From assembly GCF_001425405.1 (NCBI RefSeq), contig NZ_LMQP01000001.1, forward strand, positions 805,603 through 866,604: a stretch of DNA of 61,002 nucleotides, read 5' to 3'. Origin of the DNA: Sphingomonas sp. Leaf412 (GTDB taxonomy: Bacteria > Pseudomonadota > Alphaproteobacteria > Sphingomonadales > Sphingomonadaceae). Below, piece by piece: positions 34,428 to 42,380 of this stretch; positions within the stretch are counted from its first letter, which is position 1; the number at the start of each line of letters is the position of its first letter. Below the pieces are notes generated by a model. It did not search any database. It saw only the letters and a program-made list of their open reading frames with translations, and had not been told where the DNA came from. The translations under genes were made by a program, and so were the position numbers.

Positions 34428-34628
34428 TCAGCGCCGCGGGGGTTTCTCGATGTCGGCGCTATCGGCCGCGCCGGCTTCCTTCTCGGCGGTGCCGCGCGCG
34501 CGTGCCGCATCGTCGCCGATCAGCTTGCCGATCGCTTCCTGAACCGATCCCTTTGCCGTGCGGGTCGCGGCCGCGGCTTTCGCGCCGGAATCGTCGCGCG
34601 CATCGGCGCCTGGGCGTCGGGCGGTCAT
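34428..34628 (-). CDS. csbD: CsbD-family stress protein
   Basis: A 66-aa hydrophilic protein. The core TAKGSVQEAIGKLIGDDAARARGTAEKEAG fits the CsbD consensus (KGKxxEAxGKxxGDxxxxxxGKxxK) in order and spacing. CsbD proteins are abundant general-stress proteins of unknown mechanism. The ATG overlaps the stop of the PAS-LuxR gene (ATGA), so the regulator and this protein are translationally coupled. Confidence 0.8.
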   Translation of the reverse strand: MTARRPGADARDDSGAKAAAATRTAKGSVQEAIGKLIGDDAARARGTAEKEAGAADSADIEKPPRR

Positions 34629-36145
34629 GCTGCCGTCTCCTGCTCGATCTTGTGATACCGGACGCCCTCGCCGTCGAACCCGCGGGCGCGTGCCCAGGCG
34701 ACGGCGGCGATGCGCCGGTTGACGCCGATCTTCGCGTAGATGCGCGCGACATGGTTGCGGACCGTATTGCCCGCGACGTCCAGCGTCCGCGCGATCGTCT
34801 TGTCGTCGTAGCCGCGACAGATCAGCGCCAGCACCTCGCGCTCGCGCGCGGTCAGGTCGTCCAGGCCGGGACCGTCGACCTCGGTCTGGGGCGCGCGCAG
34901 CCGCGCCAGCTTGTCCATGATCGAGCGGCTGAACCAGCTGGTGTCCTTCATCACCGCCTCGATCGCCTCGACCAGTTCCAGTTCGGTCGCCTTGCGCTGG
35001 GTGATGTCCTGGAACGCCCACAGGATGCAGGCGTCGTCGCCAAGGCGGATCGCCTCGGTCGACACGATGCAGTCGATCGCGGCGCCGTCCTTCGCCCGGA
35101 TCCGCGCCTCATGCCCGCGCAGGTCGTGACCGCCGGCGATCGCCTCCTCGATCCCGTGGCGGACCGCGCCGCTTTCCCACAGCTCGACGTCGCCCAGCGG
35201 ACGGCCGATGATCTCGGTCGCGCCATAGCCGGTCAGGGCGGTGAAGCTGGCGTTGACCTCGCACAGCAGGTGGCCGTCGCGCGCGCCGATCGCCATCGGG
35301 ACGGGGGCCATCTGGAACGTGCGGGTGAAGCGTTCCTCGCTGTGACGCAGCGCCTCCTGCGCCTTGCGCCGCGGTTCCAGGTCGGCGAAGGTGAACAGCA
35401 TGCAGGGCTGCTCGCCCATGTCGATCGGCTGTCCCGCCACGATCACCAGCTTCGTGCCGCCGTCGGGCAGCTCCAGCTCGGCCTCCATCTGCGGGATCGT
35501 GCGCCCCTCGCCCAGCCGCTCCTTCGCCAGGTCGCGGCGCTCGGCCGCGCGCAGCACGTCGATGTCGTAGACCGTCCTGCACAAGACTTGGTCGCGGCGG
35601 TGCCCGGTCATGTCCAGGAACCCCTGGTTGACCTTCACGAACCGAAGGTCGCCCAACCGGCAGATCACCGCGGGCGCGGGGTTGGCGTTGAACGATTGTT
35701 CGAACCGGTCCTCCGCCTCGAACCGTGCGGACACGTCCTGGATGATGAGGACGAGGCACGCGGGTTCGGCGTCGTCGGCGTCGTTCAGGACCAGGCTGCG
35801 CACCTGGTGCACCCAGCGCGGGCTGTCCTCCCCCGCCACGGTCACCTCGACGACCACCTCGGAAAAGGAATCGCCCGCGACGACGCGCTCGATCGGGTAA
35901 TCGTCCGCCTCGACGCGGTGGTTGTTGCGATAGCGCAGCTGGAACCGCGCGCGATATTCGTCCACCGTCGCGCCGAGCGCAGCGATATCGTCCACGCCGT
36001 GCATGACCAGCGCGGCGTCGTTCGCCCACAACAGGCTCTGGTCGGGATCGATCAGGATCACGCCCTCGTCCAGGCCGACGACGATCTGGCGCAGATGGCG
36101 CAGGTCGGCGGTCTCGCGCAGGGATTTGAACGTCGCGGCGGCCAT
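34625..36145 (-). CDS. Multi-PAS LuxR-type transcriptional regulator
   Basis: A 506-aa cytoplasmic regulator. Three PAS domains occupy about residues 20-135 (GVILIDPDQSLLWAND), 150-265 (FNANPAPAVICRLGDLRFV) and 275-400 (VNASFTALTGYGATEIIGR). A C-terminal LuxR helix-turn-helix lies at about 425-490 (LTAREREVLALICRGYDDKT). PAS domains may bind haem, flavin or small ligands; no ligand cysteine of the LOV type (NCRFLQ) is visible. It sits between two CsbD-type genes and probably links redox or energy state to the stress operon. The start is chosen at MAAATFKSL. Confidence 0.85.
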   Translation of the reverse strand: MAAATFKSLRETADLRHLRQIVVGLDEGVILIDPDQSLLWANDAALVMHGVDDIAALGATVDEYRARFQLRYRNNHRVEADDYPIERVVAGDSFSEVVVEVTVAGEDSPRWVHQVRSLVLNDADDAEPACLVLIIQDVSARFEAEDRFEQSFNANPAPAVICRLGDLRFVKVNQGFLDMTGHRRDQVLCRTVYDIDVLRAAERRDLAKERLGEGRTIPQMEAELELPDGGTKLVIVAGQPIDMGEQPCMLFTFADLEPRRKAQEALRHSEERFTRTFQMAPVPMAIGARDGHLLCEVNASFTALTGYGATEIIGRPLGDVELWESGAVRHGIEEAIAGGHDLRGHEARIRAKDGAAIDCIVSTEAIRLGDDACILWAFQDITQRKATELELVEAIEAVMKDTSWFSRSIMDKLARLRAPQTEVDGPGLDDLTAREREVLALICRGYDDKTIARTLDVAGNTVRNHVARIYAKIGVNRRIAAVAWARARGFDGEGVRYHKIEQETAA

Positions 36146-36152
36146 GGCGGGA

Positions 36153-36518
36153 TCAGTCGCGACGACCGTGCACGAACCAGGCAAGGCCGTAGCCGGCGAT
36201 GGCCGCGGCGACCGCCCACAGGACCGGCGTGTCCTCGACCGCCCGCGCCGCGGCCCGGCCGCCGCGCTGCGCGGTGTCCGCCGCGCGCTCGCCCGCCGCC
36301 GTCAGGCGGTCGCGCGCTTCTTCCGCCAGTTCGGGTGCGCTGTCGATCGCGTCGCCGACGATCGACCGGGCGCGGCCGTACCCGTGCTGCGCGGCGCCCG
36401 CGACCTGATCGACGATACCGTCGACCTGCCACGCGCGGCTGTCGACCGCGTCGCCGACGGCTTTTTCGACCTTGCCGCCGACATAGCGGGCGCCGCCCCG
36501 GAATTCGTCATCGTTCAT
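36153..36518 (-). CDS. CsbD-like protein with C-terminal membrane anchor
   Basis: A 121-aa protein. The N-terminal part (GGARYVGGKVEKAVGDAVDS) resembles the CsbD motif. A long amphipathic helix rich in Ala/Arg/Glu follows, then one membrane helix (PVLWAVAAAIAGYGLAWFV) and a short basic end. The ribosome-binding site GAGGAAC is well placed. An EcfG-like promoter lies 62 bp upstream. It is the first gene of the stress operon (7 bp to the PAS-LuxR gene). Confidence 0.75.
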   Translation of the reverse strand: MNDDEFRGGARYVGGKVEKAVGDAVDSRAWQVDGIVDQVAGAAQHGYGRARSIVGDAIDSAPELAEEARDRLTAAGERAADTAQRGGRAAARAVEDTPVLWAVAAAIAGYGLAWFVHGRRD

Positions 36519-36579
36519 CGTCGTTCCTCGGTGGACTGGCCCGGCCGGACCGCAAGAGCGCGGCCGGTTCGGGCGCATC

Positions 36580-36604
36580 AACCGATCGGCGGGACGCGCG
36601 TTCC
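36580..36604 (-). promoter_or_regulatory. EcfG-like promoter of the stress operon
   Basis: On the minus strand, GGAAC (36604-36600) is followed after 16 nt by GGTT (36583-36580), one mismatch from GGAAC-N16-CGTT. Transcription would start about 55 nt before the ATG at 36518. It could drive 36518 through 33328. Confidence 0.5.
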
Positions 36605-36624
36605 TGGTATTCTTGCGTATGTAC

Positions 36625-36819
36625 CTAGTCTGGAACTACCATCATGAGCAGGTCGGCCTGTTCCTGGTACAGCTGTTGCAGCCGCCGGTGGATCGATCGC
36701 GCGCCGGGTTCCTCGGTCCGGTCGGCGAGCACGCGGTGCTCCTCGGCGCGGCGGCGCATGTAGTCGCTCTCCTGCGTCGCGGAACGGAACGGGTGGCGGG
36801 TGTCATGGTCGGCGTCCAT
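36625..36819 (-). CDS. Small hypothetical helical protein
   Basis: A 64-aa hydrophilic protein with no cysteine or membrane segment. The region SDYMRRRAEEHRVLADRTEE followed by RSIHRRLQQLYQEQADLL forms two predicted amphipathic helices, resembling short conserved proteins of sphingomonads that share a YxRRRAEEE motif. No good ribosome-binding site is present. An in-frame TAG lies 9 nt before the ATG, so this is the earliest start. It stands between the stress operon and the nitric oxide synthase gene. Confidence 0.55.
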   Translation of the reverse strand: MDADHDTRHPFRSATQESDYMRRRAEEHRVLADRTEEPGARSIHRRLQQLYQEQADLLMMVVPD

Positions 36820-36903
36820 CCGCTTGTGCTACCAGCGAATGTCCGTGCCCGACATCATGCGGATGTACCTGCCGCATGGTAGATCGCCGCTACGGGCGGG
36901 CCG

Positions 36904-38172
36904 TCACCGCTGCCACAGGTGGTCGCGCCGGCGCCGCCAGTCGCGCACCCGGCGCTTCATCCGTTCCCATCGGTGCGTCCACTTGCCGTCGCGCAGGTAC
37001 GTGCGGTCGATCCGCAACGCGCCGCCGCCGGACGCGCGGGTGTGGTAGAAATTGGGCACCGCATGCAGGTTCCGCATCGGGAGGTGGAAGGTCGGGCACG
37101 CCGCGCTCGCCTGCGGCGGGACGACCCAGGACCATTCACCCGACACCGCGCGCCCCGCGCGCTGTTCCTGGCGCGCGAATTCCATATGCTGCGCGCTGAC
37201 CTCGTGATGGTCCGCGATGCGGATGCCGTCGCGGTCGAAGCTGTGCAGGACGGCGCGGTTCAGCTCGGTCAGCGCGGTATCGCGCCACAACGACCGCGAT
37301 CCGTCGCCGACCGCGATGCCCAGCGCGCGCGCGACGGGTTCCAGCAGGTCGTACCGCCCGGCGTCGGTCAGGTTGCGCGACGCGATCTCGGTCGCGACGT
37401 AATGGCCGTTGAACGGCGCGCAGGGATAGTCGATGCCGCCGATGCTGAGCACCATGTTCGTCACGCTGGGCACCCCGTACCAGCGCAGCCCCAAGTCGCG
37501 CAGGCCCGGAAGGGTCGGGTGCGCGATCGTCACCTCGCGCGCGGTGGCGGCGGGCAGTTCGAAGGCGTGGCGCGCGCCGCGTTCGTCCCGGATCGTGACG
37601 GGCAGGAGATCGAACGCGCCGGGAACGTCGGGGCGTCGCCAGCCCAGTCGTTCGGCGGTGCGCGTCGGCTCGATACCGGCCCGGTCGCCCAGGACCGATC
37701 CGTCGGGGCGGGCATATCCGGCGTATTGGAACAGCTGGACGCTGTCGAACGTGGCGGGTAGCGTCGTCTCCGTCGCGGGGGCGAAGATCGAGATCGAGGC
37801 GCGGATGCGGCCGTCGCCCACCGCGGCGGCAAGGTCGTCCAGCGTCCGCGCGAGGATCGCCTCGGGATCGCGCACGTCGCGGCGGTCGACGACGCGCAAC
37901 GATTTCCACGTCAGCCGTCCCGAACATTGCGCATGGTTGCGCCACGCGAGGCGCGCGCCGAACGCCAGCTCCTGCGCGGTATGCACGTAATGGCCGTGCC
38001 GGCGGACGGCCGCGCGGACCGCGCGTTCGCGATCGCGCAGCGCGGTCGGGGCGACATCGTTCTCGCGCGCGAACTGGCGCAGGAACGCGATCGCCTCGTC
38101 CAGCCGCTCGCCGCGCGACAACCGGCGCAGCCGCCGCCGCACGGGATCGGACGCGGTGAAGCGATCGGTCAC
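36904..38172 (-). CDS. nos: Bacterial nitric oxide synthase oxygenase
   Basis: A 422-aa haem-thiolate enzyme of the NOS oxygenase family, which oxidises L-arginine to citrulline and nitric oxide. The proximal ligand Cys83 lies in AWRNHAQCSGRLTW, aligned with AWRNxxRCIGR of known enzymes. The arginine-binding Glu lies in NGHYVATEIASRNLTD (about residue 261). The pterin/dimer region is EWSWVVPPQASAACPTFH, with HHEVSAQHM before it. No reductase domain is attached, as in most bacterial forms. It is longer than the Bacillus enzyme (about 360 aa) through both ends; the C-terminus is strongly basic. The GTG start overlaps the stop of a radical SAM gene (GTGA). Proteobacterial examples are uncommon. 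Confidence 0.88.
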   Translation of the reverse strand: MTDRFTASDPVRRRLRRLSRGERLDEAIAFLRQFARENDVAPTALRDRERAVRAAVRRHGHYVHTAQELAFGARLAWRNHAQCSGRLTWKSLRVVDRRDVRDPEAILARTLDDLAAAVGDGRIRASISIFAPATETTLPATFDSVQLFQYAGYARPDGSVLGDRAGIEPTRTAERLGWRRPDVPGAFDLLPVTIRDERGARHAFELPAATAREVTIAHPTLPGLRDLGLRWYGVPSVTNMVLSIGGIDYPCAPFNGHYVATEIASRNLTDAGRYDLLEPVARALGIAVGDGSRSLWRDTALTELNRAVLHSFDRDGIRIADHHEVSAQHMEFARQEQRAGRAVSGEWSWVVPPQASAACPTFHLPMRNLHAVPNFYHTRASGGGALRIDRTYLRDGKWTHRWERMKRRVRDWRRRRDHLWQR

Positions 38173-39680
38173 ATCAACCCGTCGAACATGCGCGCCTCGT
38201 CCCGCAACGGGCGCCGGTTGATCCCGTACACCGCCGACAGCACGCGCGCCTTCGCGGCGCGATAGGCGCGGCCTTCACCCCCGCTGCGCGTGTAGCGGAG
38301 GCGGGCGTGGCGGACATCGGCGCCGCGCAGGTGGACGTCGGGATAACGGTCGTCCCCCGACGTGACGGCGTGCCAGATCGGGGTGTCCTCCAGGATCGAG
38401 AAGTCGTTGAACCGGACGCGGTCGATGCGGTCGCCGTTGCGTTCCAGGAAGTGCGCGGTCCGTTCCAGATCGTCCGCGGTCTCGCCCGGAAAGCCCTTGA
38501 ACATCGTGCAGCGGACGGAGATGCCGGCCTCGCTCGCGTGGCGGATGAACGCTTCGTTCGCCTCGACCGACGCACCCTTGTCCATCAGGTCCAGCATCCG
38601 CTGGCTACCCGATTCCAGGCCGAAGCTGACGCGCCGCATGCCCGCGGTCGCCGCCGCCTTGATCTCCCGCTGCGTCAGGCCGTTGTCCTTGCGCAGGTCG
38701 ACGTGGACCGTCCCGATCCATTGCGCGCCCGGCACCTCGGCCTGCACGCGCTCGACCAGCCCGCGCAGGAGGGGCGGGTTGGAATTCAGTTTCAGGTCGA
38801 GGAACAGGAAGCTGGACGTCCGGAACCGCCGCGCCTGTTCGCGCATCTCGTGCAGCACCATGTCCAGGCTGCGGGTGCGGTAGGTGCGTCCGTTGGCGGA
38901 CACCACGTCGGAACAGAACAGGCAGCGTCCCCACTGGCAGCCCCGGCCGGTCATGATCGGGATGATCCGCACCGGATAGCGATCCCAGGGGAAGTCGAAG
39001 AAGTCCGGCACGGGCGAACGGTCGAGCTGTCGCAGCGGCGGCGCGCCGACCGCGCCGCGCCCGTCGGGCAGCTGGATGCCGGGAAAGGCGAGCAGGTCCC
39101 CACCCGCCACGATCGCATCGACGATGTCGGGCATGACGACGTCCGCCTCCCCGCCGTAGATCGCGGTCAGGCCGTCGATTGAGCGCCATTCGTCCGCGGT
39201 CCGCTTCAGGTTGAACGCCGGTCCGCCCAGCAGCACGGGAACGCCGCGCTCCTTCGCCAGCCGGCACAGCGCGACGACGGTGGCGTGATGTTGCAGATAG
39301 GCGGACAGCAGCAGGACGTCGGGTCGGCGGTCCAGCGCGCGGGCGACCTCGCGCACCACGATGCGGTGCGGGCGGCGCTGTCGCCGGTAATACAGGCTGC
39401 GCAGGCGGTCGATCATCGCCGCGGTGCCCGGTGCGGTGGACAGGTGGATGCGCCGCATCAGGTGATGGACGAACCGGTCCGGCTTTTCGCGCGCGCTGGC
39501 GGGCACGTCGTAGGCGAGGGGGACGAGCAGGTCGACGCGGTGCCCCGCGTTGCGCAACGCCGCGACGAGGATACCGACCGCCAGCGTCGGGAACGAGGCG
39601 AAATTGTTCAGGTCGACGAACAACGCGTCGTGGCTGCGCGCCGTCGACAGGCGGCGCACCTGCGCGGATGACGATATCAT
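38169..39680 (-). CDS. B12-binding-type radical SAM protein
   Basis: A 503-aa protein. Residues 15-220 look like a cobalamin-binding-type Rossmann domain (DLNNFASFPTLAVGILVAAL, then VPVLLGGPAFNLKR). A radical SAM core follows, with cluster cysteines in GRGCQWGRCLFCSD (about C248, C253, C256), a CX4CX2C spacing rather than the usual CX3CX2C. GLESGSQRMLDLMDKG and KGFPGETADDL are typical of B12-dependent radical SAM enzymes. The product is unknown. The start has a GAGGGGG site. Its stop overlaps the start of the NOS gene, so the two are made together. Confidence 0.83.
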   Translation of the reverse strand: MISSSAQVRRLSTARSHDALFVDLNNFASFPTLAVGILVAALRNAGHRVDLLVPLAYDVPASAREKPDRFVHHLMRRIHLSTAPGTAAMIDRLRSLYYRRQRRPHRIVVREVARALDRRPDVLLLSAYLQHHATVVALCRLAKERGVPVLLGGPAFNLKRTADEWRSIDGLTAIYGGEADVVMPDIVDAIVAGGDLLAFPGIQLPDGRGAVGAPPLRQLDRSPVPDFFDFPWDRYPVRIIPIMTGRGCQWGRCLFCSDVVSANGRTYRTRSLDMVLHEMREQARRFRTSSFLFLDLKLNSNPPLLRGLVERVQAEVPGAQWIGTVHVDLRKDNGLTQREIKAAATAGMRRVSFGLESGSQRMLDLMDKGASVEANEAFIRHASEAGISVRCTMFKGFPGETADDLERTAHFLERNGDRIDRVRFNDFSILEDTPIWHAVTSGDDRYPDVHLRGADVRHARLRYTRSGGEGRAYRAAKARVLSAVYGINRRPLRDEARMFDGLM

Positions 39681-39907
39681 GCGAGCCCCCTCGGCGTAGG
39701 ACCGATTCCTACCAACAGGGGCGGGTATTTCAAGGTCCGGCGCGACGACCGGACAGTATCCGCCAAGTAACGGAAAGATCACGCCGACAGGGCGGCCGCA
39801 TGATCGCAACGGCATGGATCCGGGCGGAACCGTGCCCGATCGGGACGATGCGAGGGCATTTTCTCACGCCCGCATTCGTCGGTCGGGCCGTTTGCCGGTC
39901 GGGTCGG
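39681..39907. other. Intergenic region between radical SAM/NOS unit and DUF1206 gene
   Basis: 227 bp upstream of the radical SAM gene. On the minus strand a possible -35 TTGAAA lies near 39733, but no convincing -10 follows it and no EcfG motif is present in either orientation. I see no other feature. Confidence 0.4.
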
Positions 39908-40696
39908 TTACCGCAGGCTGGTCGCGCGCCGGATCGCGGCATCGACGGGCACGTCGTGCAACTGGCGATACCGGGCCTCCACCAGGCTGAACAGGCCGAA
40001 GGCCGACAGGCCCGCGCCCACGATCAGGTCGAACGGGTTGGTCAGCCACGACAGGACGTGCGCCATGCCCCCGGCCTCGCCCGCCCGCTCCTCGATACCG
40101 GCCTGTACCAGAAGGTAGCCGCAGATCAGGAAGACCAGCCCGCGCGCGGCATAGCCCGCGCGGCCGCTCCATTTCACCCAGGGTTGCTGCGCGACCGCGG
40201 GATCGAGATGGCGGAGGAAGGATCCCTTCGCCGCCTTCAGCAACTGGACCGCGCCCAGGACGACGAACACCGCGGCGCCCGCCATCACCAGCGCCCAGCC
40301 GCCGGGAAGCTGCAACGCGGTCCGCGTCCCTTCGCGCGTGCTGTCGCCGGAGATCGCGACCCCCCGCATCAGCCCGATCGCCTGCCACGCCAGCGCGAGA
40401 TGGACGATCCCGCTGACGCCCGCGCCGAGCCGCTCCATCGCGCCCTTGCGATCCGATCCATGGCGTTCGAGGTCGAACGCGGCATCGGCGACGCGCCAGA
40501 TGCCGTAGGCGATAAGGCCCGCGGCCATGATGCCCAGCAGCAGCTGTCCGCCACCGTTGCCCAGATATTCGAGCGCGCCGCTCGGGTCCTCCGCCCGCCC
40601 GGTCCGCAGGATAAGCATGGCGATGACGAGGTACAGCAGACCGCGGGTCGCGAAACCGATCCTGGTCAGGGTCGTCAGGCGCGAATTGGTGTCCAT
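39908..40696 (-). CDS. DUF1206 membrane protein
   Basis: A 262-aa inner-membrane protein made of three tandem two-helix DUF1206 repeats. Each begins with an (I/A)G(F/Y)A(T/A)RGL(L/V)(Y/F)L-type segment: RIGFATRGLLYLVIAML, then AGVSGIVHLALAWQAIG, then RAGYAARGLVFLICGYLL. The function is unknown; members are often stress-induced. AAGGAAA precedes the ATG. An EcfG-like promoter (GGAAC-N16-TGTT) lies 22-46 bp upstream of the start. Confidence 0.83.
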   Translation of the reverse strand: MDTNSRLTTLTRIGFATRGLLYLVIAMLILRTGRAEDPSGALEYLGNGGGQLLLGIMAAGLIAYGIWRVADAAFDLERHGSDRKGAMERLGAGVSGIVHLALAWQAIGLMRGVAISGDSTREGTRTALQLPGGWALVMAGAAVFVVLGAVQLLKAAKGSFLRHLDPAVAQQPWVKWSGRAGYAARGLVFLICGYLLVQAGIEERAGEAGGMAHVLSWLTNPFDLIVGAGLSAFGLFSLVEARYRQLHDVPVDAAIRRATSLR

Positions 40697-40717
40697 GCTT
40701 TTTCCTTCGATCCTGAC

Positions 40718-40742
40718 AACAGTGCCGCGGGGCGTTCGTTCC
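40718..40742 (-). promoter_or_regulatory. EcfG-like promoter of the DUF1206 gene
   Basis: On the minus strand GGAAC (40742-40738) and TGTT (40721-40718) are separated by 16 nt, one mismatch from GGAAC-N16-CGTT. The predicted transcript would begin only about 10-15 nt before the ATG at 40696. Confidence 0.45.
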
Positions 40743-40864
40743 ACACGCGCAATGGCCTTGCCGCGGTGCCGCGCCTGGGGTCGCGGCCCTCGTCCCGCCG
40801 CCGGACGCGCGCGGGCCGGCCCGTTCGGGCGGCGGCGGCCATCGCGTGTTAACCAAATTCGGGC

Positions 40865-42358
40865 ATGGCTGGCCGGATGGACAGCGCCGCACTCCTGACC
40901 CGCGTCCGCGAGACGGAAAGGGTGGAGAAGCTGAAAAGCTTCTCGATCCTGGATACGCCGCGGGAGGACGAATTCGATACGATCGTGCTGCTTGCGCAGC
41001 GCCTGCTGGGCGTGCCGATCGCGCTGGTGTCGCTGCTGGACGACCACCGCCAGTGGTTCAAGGCGCGATGCGGGCTGGATGCCACCGGCGGCACGCGCGG
41101 CGACGCCTTCTGCTCCCACGCGATCATGGTCGAGGACATGATGGTGGTAGAGGATACGTCGCGCGATCCCCGGTTCGCCGACAACGTGTTCGTCACGCAG
41201 GATCCGCACGTCCGCTTCTACGCCGGCGTCCCGCTGCGTCCCCGCGCGGAGGGTTTCGCGGACGACCTGCCCGGCATCGGCACGTTGTGCATCATCGATA
41301 CGGTTCCGCGCGTCCTGACGGAGGCGGACCGGCGGGTGCTGCGCCAGCTGGCGGCGCTCGTCAGCTCGCTGATCGGCGCCCGGTCCAGCGCCGCGACCGC
41401 GCTTCGCCTGTCGAACGAATCGCGCCGCCACGCGGACATGATGGAACGCCAGCACCTCCAGCTGCGTCAGGCGGAGCGGATGGCGGGCATCGGGTCGTGG
41501 CGGCTCGACCTGACGGACATGAGCCTGCACTGGTCGGACCAGGTGTATGCGATCCACGGCCTGCCGCCGGGGGAGATGCCGTCGGTCGACACGGGCCTGA
41601 GCTTCTATCCGCCGGATCGGCGCGCGGAGATCGCCGCGATGCTGACCCGCGCGTCCACCACCGGCGATCCGTTCGATTTCGAAAGCGACTTCTACACCGC
41701 CGACGGGCTGAAGCGCCGCGTCCGGTCGATGGGGGAGGCGCAGATGATCGAGGGGCGCCCCGCCGCGATCATCGGCGTGTTCCAGGACGTGACCGATCGC
41801 CACGCGCGCGAACAATCGTTGCGCCTGACCGCCGATACCGACGCGCTGACCGGCCTGCCCAATCGTGCCTGTTTCGAAACGCGGCTGGCGCAGACGATGG
41901 CCGCGGCGCGTCATGCGGGCGAACCGGCCTGCCTCCTGCTGCTGGACCTGGACGGGTTCAAGGCGGTGAACGACACGTTCGGACATGCCGCCGGCGACGA
42001 GGTGCTTCGCCTCGTGGCGGATCGCCTGCGCCGGCTCGCCTTCTCGCAGGCGTTCGTGGCCCGGCTGGGCGGCGACGAGTTCGCGATGCTGGTGACGCGC
42101 CCGCGCGACTGCGCGCGGATCGAGGGTCTGATCCTGAACATCCTGCGCTCGCTGCGTCACACCGTCGACCGCGACGGGCAGCGGCGCGGCGTCACCGCCA
42201 CGGTCGGCGCGGCGTTCCTGGCGCCGGACATCGCGACCCAGGCGGATTTCACCCACCGCGCCGACCTGGCGCTGTACGAGGCGAAGCGGAACCGGCGCGG
42301 CACCGCACGCATCCACGGATCGGACGCGTCGCTGACGATCGAACCCGGCCAACCGTAA
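40865..42358 (+). CDS. Diguanylate cyclase with GAF and PAS sensor domains
   Basis: A 497-aa signalling protein. A GAF domain covers about residues 25-175 (FSILDTPREDEFDTIVLLA), a PAS domain about 205-310 (MAGIGSWRLDLTDMSLHW) and a GGDEF domain about 325-485. The active-site motif ARLGGDEFAML and the substrate loop DLDGFKAVNDTFGHAAGDE are intact, so it should make cyclic di-GMP. I see no RxxD inhibitory site five residues before GGDEF, implying little product inhibition. There is no EAL domain and no membrane segment. Confidence 0.88.
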   Translation: MAGRMDSAALLTRVRETERVEKLKSFSILDTPREDEFDTIVLLAQRLLGVPIALVSLLDDHRQWFKARCGLDATGGTRGDAFCSHAIMVEDMMVVEDTSRDPRFADNVFVTQDPHVRFYAGVPLRPRAEGFADDLPGIGTLCIIDTVPRVLTEADRRVLRQLAALVSSLIGARSSAATALRLSNESRRHADMMERQHLQLRQAERMAGIGSWRLDLTDMSLHWSDQVYAIHGLPPGEMPSVDTGLSFYPPDRRAEIAAMLTRASTTGDPFDFESDFYTADGLKRRVRSMGEAQMIEGRPAAIIGVFQDVTDRHAREQSLRLTADTDALTGLPNRACFETRLAQTMAAARHAGEPACLLLLDLDGFKAVNDTFGHAAGDEVLRLVADRLRRLAFSQAFVARLGGDEFAMLVTRPRDCARIEGLILNILRSLRHTVDRDGQRRGVTATVGAAFLAPDIATQADFTHRADLALYEAKRNRRGTARIHGSDASLTIEPGQP

Positions 42359-42361
42359 AGG

Positions 42362-42380
42362 GGCGCCGGAAACGGTCGCC
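42362..42380. terminator. Hairpin between convergent genes
   Basis: GGCGCCG-GAAA-CGGTCGCC can fold into a seven-pair G+C stem with one bulged T and a GAAA tetraloop. It lies between the stops of the diguanylate cyclase and the hybrid kinase. No T-tract follows, so it may be a weak bidirectional terminator or only an RNA-stabilising hairpin. Confidence 0.4.

Noticed and set aside
36820..36900. Short frame ending in an in-frame TAG just before the 36819 ATG, suggesting a longer protein broken by an amber codon
   Set aside because: Only about nine codons would be added and no homologue can be consulted here; the ATG after the stop is adequate.
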